From: Phycisphaeraceae bacterium
GTDB lineage: Bacteria > Planctomycetota > Phycisphaerae > Phycisphaerales > Phycisphaeraceae
Direction of reading: 5' to 3'
NCBI GenBank assembly: GCA_040222855.1
Contig: JAVKCD010000025.1
Location: forward strand, 186,001 to 250,000
Length of the DNA: 64,000 nt
In this document: positions 26,202 to 33,128 of the stretch, piece after piece
How positions within the stretch are numbered: position 1 is the stretch's first letter
Layout of the letters: each line of letters begins with the position of its first letter
Notes under the pieces: generated by a model
The model's input: only the letters and a program-made list of their open reading frames with translations
Told to the model about the DNA's origin: nothing
Databases searched by the model: none
Translations under genes and position numbers: made by a program

Positions 26202-26762
26202 CTACTCGCCCGACACCCGCCCCAGTCGCCGATCCACCCGCTCAAGAGCTTCCACCACGGTCTCCAGCCGCTGGGCGATCCGAGCGTAACGCCCACCCGT
26301 CGCTTGCTCATCCGAAACTAGCTCCGGCGTGCGCTCTACTACCACAGGCCGCAGCCCGGGTGTGGATCGCTCCGCGCTGATTGCCGATTCCGCCCCGTAA
26401 CTCGGGCCCAGCCGCAGCAGCCGCTGTTCCCGATAGGCCGGCTCCTCCGCCGCTGGCGAAGCATCCTCCGTGGCCCTAAGCACCTCATCCAAGGAGCCCC
26501 CGGAGGTGGATTCAACCGTCTTTTCGGTACCAGAACGCGCGGGTGCCGCAGGGCGGTCAAACGAGACAGGCTCAGGCTTATTGATCTCTGAGACCTCACC
26601 GCTCCCAGGCAAGAGCGACACCACCGCAGCCAAGGCCACCACCCCTACGGCGACCGTCCCGATCGCCAGCCCCGTGAACCAGGGCCGAGCATGGTTGGCG
26701 TCAGATCGCCGGGCGGGTGTGTGCGGTAGGGGGGTAGGGGGGGTGTGGGGGGGGTTAGTCAT
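26202..26762 (-). CDS. Single-pass membrane protein, unknown, last gene of envelope operon
   Basis: 186 residues from ATG 26762. The N-terminal ~25 residues are Pro/Thr/His-rich and encoded by runs of 8, 7 and 6 C residues. A transmembrane helix follows (about 28-50, FTGLAIGTVAVGVVALAAVV). The remainder is a charged, low-complexity region ending in a short coiled coil (RYARIAQRLETVVEALERV). I recognise no family. The start overlaps the upstream gene by eight bases, placing it in the operon that begins at 28715. The 119 bases between it and the TPR/alpha-CTD gene upstream of 26083 contain no evident terminator. Confidence 0.65.
   Translation of the reverse strand: MTNPPHTPPTPLPHTPARRSDANHARPWFTGLAIGTVAVGVVALAAVVSLLPGSGEVSEINKPEPVSFDRPAAPARSGTEKTVESTSGGSLDEVLRATEDASPAAEEPAYREQRLLRLGPSYGAESAISAERSTPGLRPVVVERTPELVSDEQATGGRYARIAQRLETVVEALERVDRRLGRVSGE
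26729..26754. repeat. Three consecutive homopolymer G/C tracts at a start codon
   Basis: On the plus strand, runs of 6, 7 and 8 G are separated only by TA and TGT. They encode codons 3-12 of the protein starting at 26762 and lie immediately beside the stop codon of the preceding gene. Such tracts are prone to slipped-strand mutation and could form a G-quadruplex on the plus strand. Confidence 0.8.
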
Positions 26763-27201
26763 CGCTGAGGAACTCCGTGAAGTCGAGATCAGCGAGGAAC
26801 GCTTGGGTCTCGACCTGCACCACCACAACGGCCCGTTCCCGCCCGCGATCCAGCAGGGCCTCAGCGCGTGCCTGGGTCTCGGCTCGCTGCTCCGCGGCCA
26901 GCTCGTGAGCCGTTCCTAACGCTGGGGCAGGCAACCCGCTCTCGGCTGCGAGCATCTCGATCCGGTGCGTGACCCGTTCGAGTTGACGTTCGATCTCAAG
27001 CTGCCGGGCGTGCAGGTCCAACGGGCGCTCGCCCGCTACCACACGTACAGCCGCCAGTCGATCCAGGTCGTCCATTTGGCGATGGAGTTGATCCCGTTGT
27101 TCAGCGAGCCGGCGCATCGAAGCGCGATCCCCCGGCGTGGCCGCCATAACAGGCCCCGTCAACACCATGGCGACCAGTACGCCTGACCAGAACTTCATCA
27201 T
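26755..27201 (-). CDS. Small exported coiled-coil protein, unknown
   Basis: 148 residues with a signal peptide (MMKFWSGVLVAMVLTGPVMAA). The mature protein is almost wholly charged alpha-helix (RLAEQRDQLHRQMDDLDRL, QLEIERQLERVTHRIEMLAA), typical of a periplasmic coiled coil. No family recognised. It lies nine bases after the 355-residue gene and overlaps the last gene of the operon by eight bases. An acidic tail (FLADLDFTEFLSDD) ends it. Confidence 0.65.
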   Translation of the reverse strand: MMKFWSGVLVAMVLTGPVMAATPGDRASMRRLAEQRDQLHRQMDDLDRLAAVRVVAGERPLDLHARQLEIERQLERVTHRIEMLAAESGLPAPALGTAHELAAEQRAETQARAEALLDRGRERAVVVVQVETQAFLADLDFTEFLSDD

Positions 27202-27210
27202 CGCATCACC

Positions 27211-28278
27211 TCATTCGGACTTCGGTTGCTGCATCGACGCCTCGAACCGCAGCCGCTGCATCCGCTTCTGCAACTCAGGATCGATCGCTTCGCCCACCAG
27301 TCGCCCCTGACCATCGGTGTCGGGCAGGTTGGCGTCATCCAATCGTTGTTCCAGCTCCAACGCCTCGGCCTCAATGGCGACCTCCGCGGCTTCCGTAAAC
27401 CGATCCGCCTGCTGGCGTAGCCGCTCCAGCGTGTCCTGCAGGCCCCGCATCGGACCCTCATCGCCATCATCAAAGAGCCGGAGCAGCTCCTGAGCGCCTT
27501 CGACGGTCTTGATCAGCTCGAGGTTGTCGCGGAGCCGCCGCTGGGTGGCCTCGAAGCGGGCGAAGAGCAGTTCAGTGGTCATCACCAGTTGTTCATGGAC
27601 CAGCGCGGCCCGTTCAAGCACACTGACGACGTTGACCCAGACCCGCCGCTGGTCCGGGCTCATCTGCCGACTGAGCAAGCGGACCTCTGCCAGCTCGCGG
27701 ACGGATCGGTAGTGCGCCGCCAGCCGGGCGCGACGCCCGGCGTCTTGCTCGACGATGATCCGCTGGGCGATGCCGTCGAGGAGTTCCTGATCCGCTGGCG
27801 TGAGCCCATCGAGATTCGGTGGCTCGAAGGTCTGCAGTGACTGCGCCAGCCGGGCTCGTGCCCAGGCGATCTGTTCGCCGAGGTAGGCCTGGCCTTGCCA
27901 CATGGACGAGAGCACGCCTTGCCGTCGCGCGACGACCTCATCCACGGCGCTGAGCACCGTGCGCATCGCCTGCTGGACCTCGCCCCGCGACAGCAGCCGA
28001 TCGGCCTGGTCGACCGACTCAACGAAGCGGAGGAAGGACCGGTCGAGTTCGCGCTCGAGCGGGGTGACCGAATCGCCGAGGCGGTCGATTGTGCGCGCAA
28101 AGCCGTAGCCGCGGATCGAGGGCGGGACGGGGGTTTGGTCGGCGGTGGTGATGGCGAGGCGGAAGGTGCCGAGGTCCCGGGCGGTTGATTGCTGGTCCAT
28201 GATGTCGCCGACCTGGCCGGGAGATGGCAGGGACCAGAGGCTGACGATCGCGGCGGTGACAGCGAAGGGCCGGTTCAC
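27211..28278 (-). CDS. Exported helical protein, unknown, second gene of envelope operon
   Basis: 355 residues. A short N-terminal hydrophobic stretch (about 6-20) suggests a signal peptide. The remainder is predicted to be long alpha-helices with many Leu, Glu, Arg and Gln residues, for example RLLSRGEVQQAMRTVLSAVD and LRDNLELIKTVEGAQELLRL. No catalytic motif or known family is seen. The start overlaps the lipoprotein gene by four bases (ATGA). Base composition of the plus strand changes within this gene, from C-rich on its left to G-rich on its right, at about 28.0 kb. Confidence 0.7.
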   Translation of the reverse strand: MNRPFAVTAAIVSLWSLPSPGQVGDIMDQQSTARDLGTFRLAITTADQTPVPPSIRGYGFARTIDRLGDSVTPLERELDRSFLRFVESVDQADRLLSRGEVQQAMRTVLSAVDEVVARRQGVLSSMWQGQAYLGEQIAWARARLAQSLQTFEPPNLDGLTPADQELLDGIAQRIIVEQDAGRRARLAAHYRSVRELAEVRLLSRQMSPDQRRVWVNVVSVLERAALVHEQLVMTTELLFARFEATQRRLRDNLELIKTVEGAQELLRLFDDGDEGPMRGLQDTLERLRQQADRFTEAAEVAIEAEALELEQRLDDANLPDTDGQGRLVGEAIDPELQKRMQRLRFEASMQQPKSE

Positions 28279-28715
28279 TCGGTCGGCCTCCCGTCGTGAT
28301 GGGGGGGCAGGGGCACAAGTACTGGATTTGCCGGGACTTGCACGGTCAGGCGCTCGGCCTTCTGGGCGACTTGCTGGCGAAGCTTCGGGTCGGGGATGTT
28401 GGACCAGTAGGCTCCGGCCATGCGGCCGTCGCCCTGCATCATGGCTTCGCTGCCAGCGATGAGGTAGGCGAGGCTGGCGACCTTGGCGCGTTCGCGTTCG
28501 CGTCGGGTTTCATCGGCGGCGGCGGCGACTTCGGCCTTTGCACCCTCGAGATTGGATGACTGGATGGCTGTCGTAGCCGAGCGTAAATGCTGGTCCAGAC
28601 GATCTTTGCGGCCGAAGGAGCAACCGGCCAGTAGTGGCAGGCACAGCAGGGTCAGCAGCAGCCAGCGGGGGCCCGCCATGGGGACACCCGGACGGTCTTG
28701 GGGCGCAGTCTTCAT
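28275..28715 (-). CDS. Small lipoprotein, first gene of envelope operon
   Basis: 146 residues. The N-terminal hydrophobic segment ends in the lipobox LLAGC, so the protein should be lipid-modified at Cys32 and anchored in a membrane. The mature part has two or three helices resembling a short TPR-like unit (SATTAIQSSNLEGAKAEVAA, AYLIAGSEAMMQGDGRMAGA) and a Pro-rich tail. An inner Met13 start is also possible. It is followed with overlap by three more exported or membrane helical proteins. No family recognised. It starts 55 bases downstream of the esterase gene and could share its transcript. Confidence 0.7.
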   Translation of the reverse strand: MKTAPQDRPGVPMAGPRWLLLTLLCLPLLAGCSFGRKDRLDQHLRSATTAIQSSNLEGAKAEVAAAADETRRERERAKVASLAYLIAGSEAMMQGDGRMAGAYWSNIPDPKLRQQVAQKAERLTVQVPANPVLVPLPPHHDGRPTE

Positions 28716-28770
28716 CTGTTCTAATGTCGGCAGGGCAGGTGGGGGGGCTGGAGGATCGGCTGGCCGGTGG

Positions 28771-30138
28771 CTAATGGCTTGAGCCCGCCGGGTTTGCCTG
28801 ATCGTTATGACCGGCGTTCCGGGCAGGCGTTGAGCCGCGGGTGAGGATTCGGGACCCTAGGGCGGCGACGCCAGCGGCGAGCGGTAGGGCGGAGGTGGGC
28901 TCGGGGATGACAGGCGGGCCGACCAGGTCGATGAGCAGGTCATCGATCAGCCCGCGCCACTGGCCCCAGGAATGGCCTTCGTTGGTGAGCTGGAAGTCGT
29001 AGTCGTAGCCGGAGTTAGCGAGGATCCCCGCCATGGTCTGGCCGTGGCTGCCCTCGAAGGTGCCCTGGGTCATGGAGATTTTGAGGTCGTCGGTGAGGTC
29101 GAGGTCGCGGTACCAGTCGTAGATGGTGGGCCAGACCCAGAAGGCGGGGGACTGGATGCCGAGGTTGCCGAAGGTGTCACTGCGGAGGGCTCCGACGTAG
29201 GCGGAGACGAGCCCGCCCAGGGAGGTGCCCATGATGGTGCGGGCGGCGGCGGCGGGGTTGGTGCGGAAGTTGTCGTCGATGACCGGGACCAGCTCATCAG
29301 CCAGAAATCCAACAAAATCGGGGTTATTGACGTACTGGTCCGCACGTCGGTTGCTGCCGGAGTTGGTGTCGCGGGGGTCGATGAAGACGGCGACGACGGG
29401 CTGGATGATGCCTTGGGCGATGAGGTTGTCGAGGACAATGGACATGGAGCCGAGGCGGTCATCGAGGTACTCGTGGCCATCGGTGACGTAGACGGTGGGG
29501 AGGTTGGCGAGCTGGTTTTCGTTGTAGCCTGCGGGTGTATAAACCCTGACATTGACGAGATATCCGAGTCTGGCGGAGGTGATGCGGGCGTTGTTGGTGA
29601 TGGTTCCGCGGGGGATGGCGGGGTCGCGGTTGGCCTCGGCGGGGTAGGTGTAGGCGGGCATGCGGAGTTCGGAGTTGGGTCCGAAGCCGGAATACATCTG
29701 GAGGGGGTTGGCGGGGTCGAGGACCCAGCTGCCGTTGTTGACGACGACTTTGTAGTCGAGTCGGCTGTCGGGGGCGAAGGTTCGTTCGTATAACCACAGG
29801 TCTGTGTTGGGGATGCGGGTTCCGGAGGCGGGCCGCCAGCCGTTGAAGTCGCCGGCCCAGCCGACGTCGGAGGCTGAGCCGCGGTAGAGGAAGGCGGCGC
29901 GGTCGCCTTGGGCGTAAGGCACTTGTCCGTAAGTTCTTAGGTTGTTCCAGAAGGTGTCGATGGCGGCGGTGCGGTCGCCAGCATCAGTGATGGTGGAGAG
30001 GGCGAGGAGGTCGTTTTTGAACTCGGAGTACGAGTTGTAGAGGTCCTGGCGGGGGTTGTCGGCGGGGTACTGGGCGAGGGCGGGGAGGGCCAGGAGGAGG
30101 GTGATGAGGAGGGGTCGGCAGAGGGAAGGTGTGCGCAT
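28771..30138 (-). CDS. Secreted esterase (alpha/beta hydrolase) with glycogen-binding-like N-domain and PEP-CTERM
   Basis: 455 residues from ATG 30138, giving a good signal peptide (LLITLLLALPALAQ). Residues ~70-150 form an E-set domain of the CBM48/isoamylase-N type (DVGWAGDFNGWRPASGTR ... GSWVLDPANPLQMYSG). The C-terminal half is an esterase-D/enterochelin-esterase-like alpha/beta hydrolase with nucleophile elbow GTSLGG, VFIDPRDTNSG and the late His in NEGHSWGQWR. Near the end is a PEP-CTERM-like IPEPTSALPLAAGVAAL segment, followed by about 30 extra residues instead of a terminal Arg cluster. It may cleave acyl groups from a glucan at the cell surface. Neighbours to the right are alpha-glucan genes. 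Confidence 0.82.
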   Translation of the reverse strand: MRTPSLCRPLLITLLLALPALAQYPADNPRQDLYNSYSEFKNDLLALSTITDAGDRTAAIDTFWNNLRTYGQVPYAQGDRAAFLYRGSASDVGWAGDFNGWRPASGTRIPNTDLWLYERTFAPDSRLDYKVVVNNGSWVLDPANPLQMYSGFGPNSELRMPAYTYPAEANRDPAIPRGTITNNARITSARLGYLVNVRVYTPAGYNENQLANLPTVYVTDGHEYLDDRLGSMSIVLDNLIAQGIIQPVVAVFIDPRDTNSGSNRRADQYVNNPDFVGFLADELVPVIDDNFRTNPAAAARTIMGTSLGGLVSAYVGALRSDTFGNLGIQSPAFWVWPTIYDWYRDLDLTDDLKISMTQGTFEGSHGQTMAGILANSGYDYDFQLTNEGHSWGQWRGLIDDLLIDLVGPPVIPEPTSALPLAAGVAALGSRILTRGSTPARNAGHNDQANPAGSSH

Positions 30139-30270
30139 GATGGTGGTCCGGGCGTGCAAAAGTCGACTGAGTGAACCGTTTTACTTCAGCCTAAGTCTAC
30201 CTCGAAACGGCGGGAAAGCGCGATCAAACGTGACCGATGGGGGTTGAAATGCGGTGGTTTGTGCGCACGG

Positions 30271-30360
30271 CTCTGCTTCGCTCGCTAGCGAGTTTCGCAG
30301 GGTTTGGTGTTGGTGCTGAGGGATGAGGTGAGGAATCCGGCACGACCCTGAAGGGTCGTG
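30271..30360. repeat. Palindromes and direct-repeat copy left of PEP-CTERM paralogue
   Basis: This gene-free stretch holds a perfect 12-base palindrome CTCGCTAGCGAG at 30281-30292 inside CTGCTTCGC...TTCGCAGGGTTT, and the hairpin CACGACCCT/AGGGTCGTG at 30341-30360. The CTGCTTCGC...TTCGCAGGGTTTG segment and the sequence after it recur imperfectly at 31631-31688 on the other side of the gene at 30375-31517. There is no T-run to make the hairpin a classical terminator. Confidence 0.6.
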
Positions 30361-30374
30361 GCACCCGTGTCATC

Positions 30375-31517
30375 TCATCGGTAGTCGGCACAGGGCATCC
30401 CGGCGTTCTTCGGGATCGCCCTGCGGCAAGTGAGCCCGGTGAGGAGCAAGAAAGCGAAGGCGGAGGTGGGTTCGGGGAGTTGGTAGAAGCCGGGGTTGGG
30501 TCCGGTGGCGACGGCCCATGCGAGGGTGTCGTTGTGCCAGGTGAAGTTGGTGATGTCGGTGGTGGCGGCGGGGCCGGCGAGGAGTTGGTCGCGGGTGAGG
30601 ACGGTTTCGAGGGTGTCGGCGGGGTTGGGGGCGAGGGGGTCGAGTCGGTAGATGGCCTGGGAGACGAGGTCGTTGAAGTAGAGGAGGTCGTCGCCGCCGA
30701 AGTGGAGGAGGGAGAAGACGGCGGAGGTTTTGTTGGTGTGGGCGAGGAGGGCGGCGGCGGGGAGGAGGGTGTCGATGTCGTCGGTGTTGTTGCTGTTGGC
30801 GATGTAGAGTTCGTTGGTCTCGTCTGACGCCCAGACGAAGAGATCGCCGAAGCCGGCGTTTCGTTGTAGCTCAGGATCGAAGGCGTACGTCATTGCAGAG
30901 ATTTGATCTGACCCGGTGTCGCTGAGGATTTGCTGGCGTGTGCGTTGGACGATGGGTCCGCTGAGGCCAGCGATGATGTTGTCATTGCTGTCCTGGGTTA
31001 ATACGGTACCGACGAAGAAGGATCGTGAATCTGTGAGTATGGCACTTGCGTCGGTTAGATCGATGATGTTGCCCGGGTCGGGGAATAGCACCGGCCATTC
31101 GAGTCGGATGCTGCTGGTGCTCGCTGGTGTGTCAAAGAGACTTAATCGATAGGCCTGATCGGTGATCGGATTGATGATGAACAGCAAGGTTTGCGAATGC
31201 CCCCCGCGTTGACCACGGTTGGTATAGACCCCGCTGCCGGGTGAGGCAGCGAGCGGTCCGAAGCCGGTGGTGTTCCATGTGGTGCTGGTGACAGCGCTGG
31301 AATGGGATAATCCGTCGAACTTCGTGATGTATCCGTTGGCCTGGTTTGTGGAGGCGAATACGGTGAAAGCATCGAAGCCATCCGAGAAGATGCCATGGAG
31401 TTCGCCGGGGTCCTCGAGTTCGGCAGCTGCTTGTGGGAAGACTTGGAGGTAGGCGTGGGCAGGGGTAGTGGTGAGGAGGAGAGTAAGAGCTAAGAAGCCG
31501 GGGAGGGTGGAACGCAT
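30375..31517 (-). CDS. PEP-CTERM-like surface protein (paralogue of the 8.8 kb gene)
   Basis: 380 residues. The start ATG 31517 has GGAGG four bases upstream. A signal peptide ends near TTPAHA, and the mature protein begins AYLQVFPQAAAELE. It shares several blocks with the protein at 8807: NGYITKFDG, LLYFND versus LLYFYD, and DQLLAGPAATTDI. The C-terminus has LPEPTSAFAFLLLTGL followed by CRR and then about 12 extra residues (AIPKNAGMPCADYR), so the PEP-CTERM signal is not terminal as it is in the paralogue. Function unknown. The gene is flanked by imperfect direct repeats, hinting at a duplicated or moved cassette. Confidence 0.8.
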   Translation of the reverse strand: MRSTLPGFLALTLLLTTTPAHAYLQVFPQAAAELEDPGELHGIFSDGFDAFTVFASTNQANGYITKFDGLSHSSAVTSTTWNTTGFGPLAASPGSGVYTNRGQRGGHSQTLLFIINPITDQAYRLSLFDTPASTSSIRLEWPVLFPDPGNIIDLTDASAILTDSRSFFVGTVLTQDSNDNIIAGLSGPIVQRTRQQILSDTGSDQISAMTYAFDPELQRNAGFGDLFVWASDETNELYIANSNNTDDIDTLLPAAALLAHTNKTSAVFSLLHFGGDDLLYFNDLVSQAIYRLDPLAPNPADTLETVLTRDQLLAGPAATTDITNFTWHNDTLAWAVATGPNPGFYQLPEPTSAFAFLLLTGLTCRRAIPKNAGMPCADYR

Positions 31518-31837
31518 GAGTCCTCCGGAGGTCAGGGTTGAACGGATGTCCTGGAACGCATGGATGTAGTTTGGTGCGGGTGGGCTTGAGTTGTCAAGAG
31601 TTTTGTTGAGAGATTGCGACAGGGGGGTGGCCCTGCTTCGCCGAGGCTTCGCAGGGTTTGCAGGTGTTTGTGAGGGGATGGGGCGGCTGTTGGTTGCATC
31701 CGGGGCCGGCTACGCCGGACCCCGGCCACCCGGACGTTACGATTGGACAGTGTGTGCTCTAGTTGGGGGATAAAACTTTCTGGATGGGTGCAAGGGAGTG
31801 GGTTGGGGTGCGACGATGGGGGAAAGGAGACGATTTT
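31518..31837. other. Intergenic region with repeat copy and hairpin
   Basis: 320 bases between divergent genes. At 31631-31688 lies the second copy of the repeat seen at 30271-30331 (CCTGCTTCGC, then CTTCGCAGGGTTTG and GAGGGGATG). A further hairpin, GGGGCCGGC/GCCGG-ACCCC with one bulge, lies near 31698-31722. Promoters for both flanking genes should be here, but I could not assign a clear -35/-10. GGAAAGGAG before 31838 is the ribosome binding site of the rightward gene. Confidence 0.5.
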
Positions 31838-33025
31838 ATGAGCCAGAATCCAGGTGACTTGATGAAGCGTGACTTGATGGAGCGTCGGTGTGTTGGTGGG
31901 CGGTTGGTGGCGGGGGCGTTGGTGTTGGGTGTTGGGTTGGCGGGGGCTGGGCTACTGATGGGGACGGGGTCAGTGGCGTTTGGGGATCATCATCATCAGG
32001 CTCAGGCGGGTGCTGCTGATGAGGTTGTGGAGCGGGACCTGGTTGAGGTGGCGGTGGCGACGGGGAAGTTCAGCAAGTTGGTGAATGCGGTGATTGCGGC
32101 GGGGCTGGCGGATGCGCTCAAGGGTGAGGGGCCGTTGACGGTGTTTGCGCCGACGGATGCTGCGTTTGAGGCGTTGGGTTCGGAGGCTTATGAGGCGCTG
32201 CTGCGGCCGGAGAATCGTGAGAAGCTGGTGGCGGTGCTGACTTATCATGTGGTGTCGGGTCGTGTGCTGGCGGGTGATCTTCGGGATGACCGGTCGTATG
32301 AGACGTTGAATGGTGCGGGTGTCCGGGTTGATCTGGATGGTGAGGGTGGTCCGCGGGTGAATGCTTCGCGGATTGTGGTGACGGATGTTGCGGCGCGGAA
32401 CGGTGTGATTCATGTGATTGATCGGGTGCTGCTTCCGCCTGACCCGTCGATGACGGGTTTTAATGGGGCTGCGGCGATTCGTGTGATCGATGCGGCGGTG
32501 TCGCGCGGGGTTCCGCTTTTTAATGATGGCGAGGAAGAGGCTTGCCGGGCGGTGTATGAGGTGGCTGTGATTGGTTTGTTGGCGCTGGGTGATGACGTGG
32601 TGCCGGAGTCGATCAAGAAGGATTTGAAGACCACGCTGGCTGCGGCAGGCGCGATGCGTGATGCGGAGGATGCGGTGTGGCGTTTGCGGAGTGGCCTGGA
32701 TACGGCGCGGGCTTTGCTGGCGAGCAGTGCGGGTCGGATGGTGTCGGGGCCGGAGGATCTTGGGGATGGGCGTGTGCGGTTTGTGCTGGAGGGATTCGCT
32801 GATGCGAAGCGGGTGTCGGTGACGGGTGCTTGGAAGGATTGGGACCCGCTGGGCGATGCGATGAAGCGTGAGGGTGATCGTTGGGTGTTAGAGTTGCGGC
32901 TTGGTCAGGGGCGGCACGCGTACAAGTTTGTGGTGGATGGTGAGTGGGTGCTGGATCCTGGGAATCCGGCGACGACGTTGGATGACGCGGGGTTTGAGAA
33001 CTCGGTGTTGCTGTTGACTCGATAG
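31838..33025 (+). CDS. Fasciclin-domain protein with CBM48-like glycogen-binding C-domain
   Basis: 395 residues from ATG 31838, preceded by AAAGGAG. An N-terminal hydrophobic segment (about 25-50) is a signal or anchor, then a His-rich DHHHQAQ linker. Residues ~65-205 are a FAS1 (fasciclin) domain with GPLTVFAPTDAAFEAL and VLTYHVVSGRVLAGDL and the closing GVIHVIDRVLLPP, typical of adhesion proteins. A helical middle block follows. The last ~85 residues match the AMPK/CBM48 glycogen-binding fold (VSVTGAWKDWDP ... HAYKFVVDGEWVLDPGNP). The combination suggests a surface protein that holds alpha-glucan near the neighbouring amylases. The fusion itself is plainly visible; the role is inference. 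Confidence 0.83.
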   Translation: MSQNPGDLMKRDLMERRCVGGRLVAGALVLGVGLAGAGLLMGTGSVAFGDHHHQAQAGAADEVVERDLVEVAVATGKFSKLVNAVIAAGLADALKGEGPLTVFAPTDAAFEALGSEAYEALLRPENREKLVAVLTYHVVSGRVLAGDLRDDRSYETLNGAGVRVDLDGEGGPRVNASRIVVTDVAARNGVIHVIDRVLLPPDPSMTGFNGAAAIRVIDAAVSRGVPLFNDGEEEACRAVYEVAVIGLLALGDDVVPESIKKDLKTTLAAAGAMRDAEDAVWRLRSGLDTARALLASSAGRMVSGPEDLGDGRVRFVLEGFADAKRVSVTGAWKDWDPLGDAMKREGDRWVLELRLGQGRHAYKFVVDGEWVLDPGNPATTLDDAGFENSVLLLTR

Positions 33026-33073
33026 GGCTTACGCGGCGTTGATCATGACAGGGATCCTGGTTGGCGCTTGCGC

Positions 33074-33104
33074 CAAGCCCCGGCCAGCGGACGGCCGGGG
33101 CTTG
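33074..33104. terminator. Bidirectional hairpin between convergent genes
   Basis: CAAGCCCCGGCC (33074-33085) pairs perfectly with GGCCGGGGCTTG (33093-33104) around a seven-base loop. It lies between the fasciclin gene ending at 33025 and the amylase gene ending at 33129, so it may stop both. T-runs are weak. Confidence 0.7.
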
Positions 33105-33128
33105 GGTTTGCTGGGGCTGGCACTCGGA

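Noticed and set aside
30139-31837. DnaA boxes or AT-rich unwinding element near the composition switch
   Set aside because: I looked for TTATCCACA-like 9-mers and AT-rich 13-mers in the gaps between 26.0 and 31.9 kb and found none convincing, so no origin feature is annotated.
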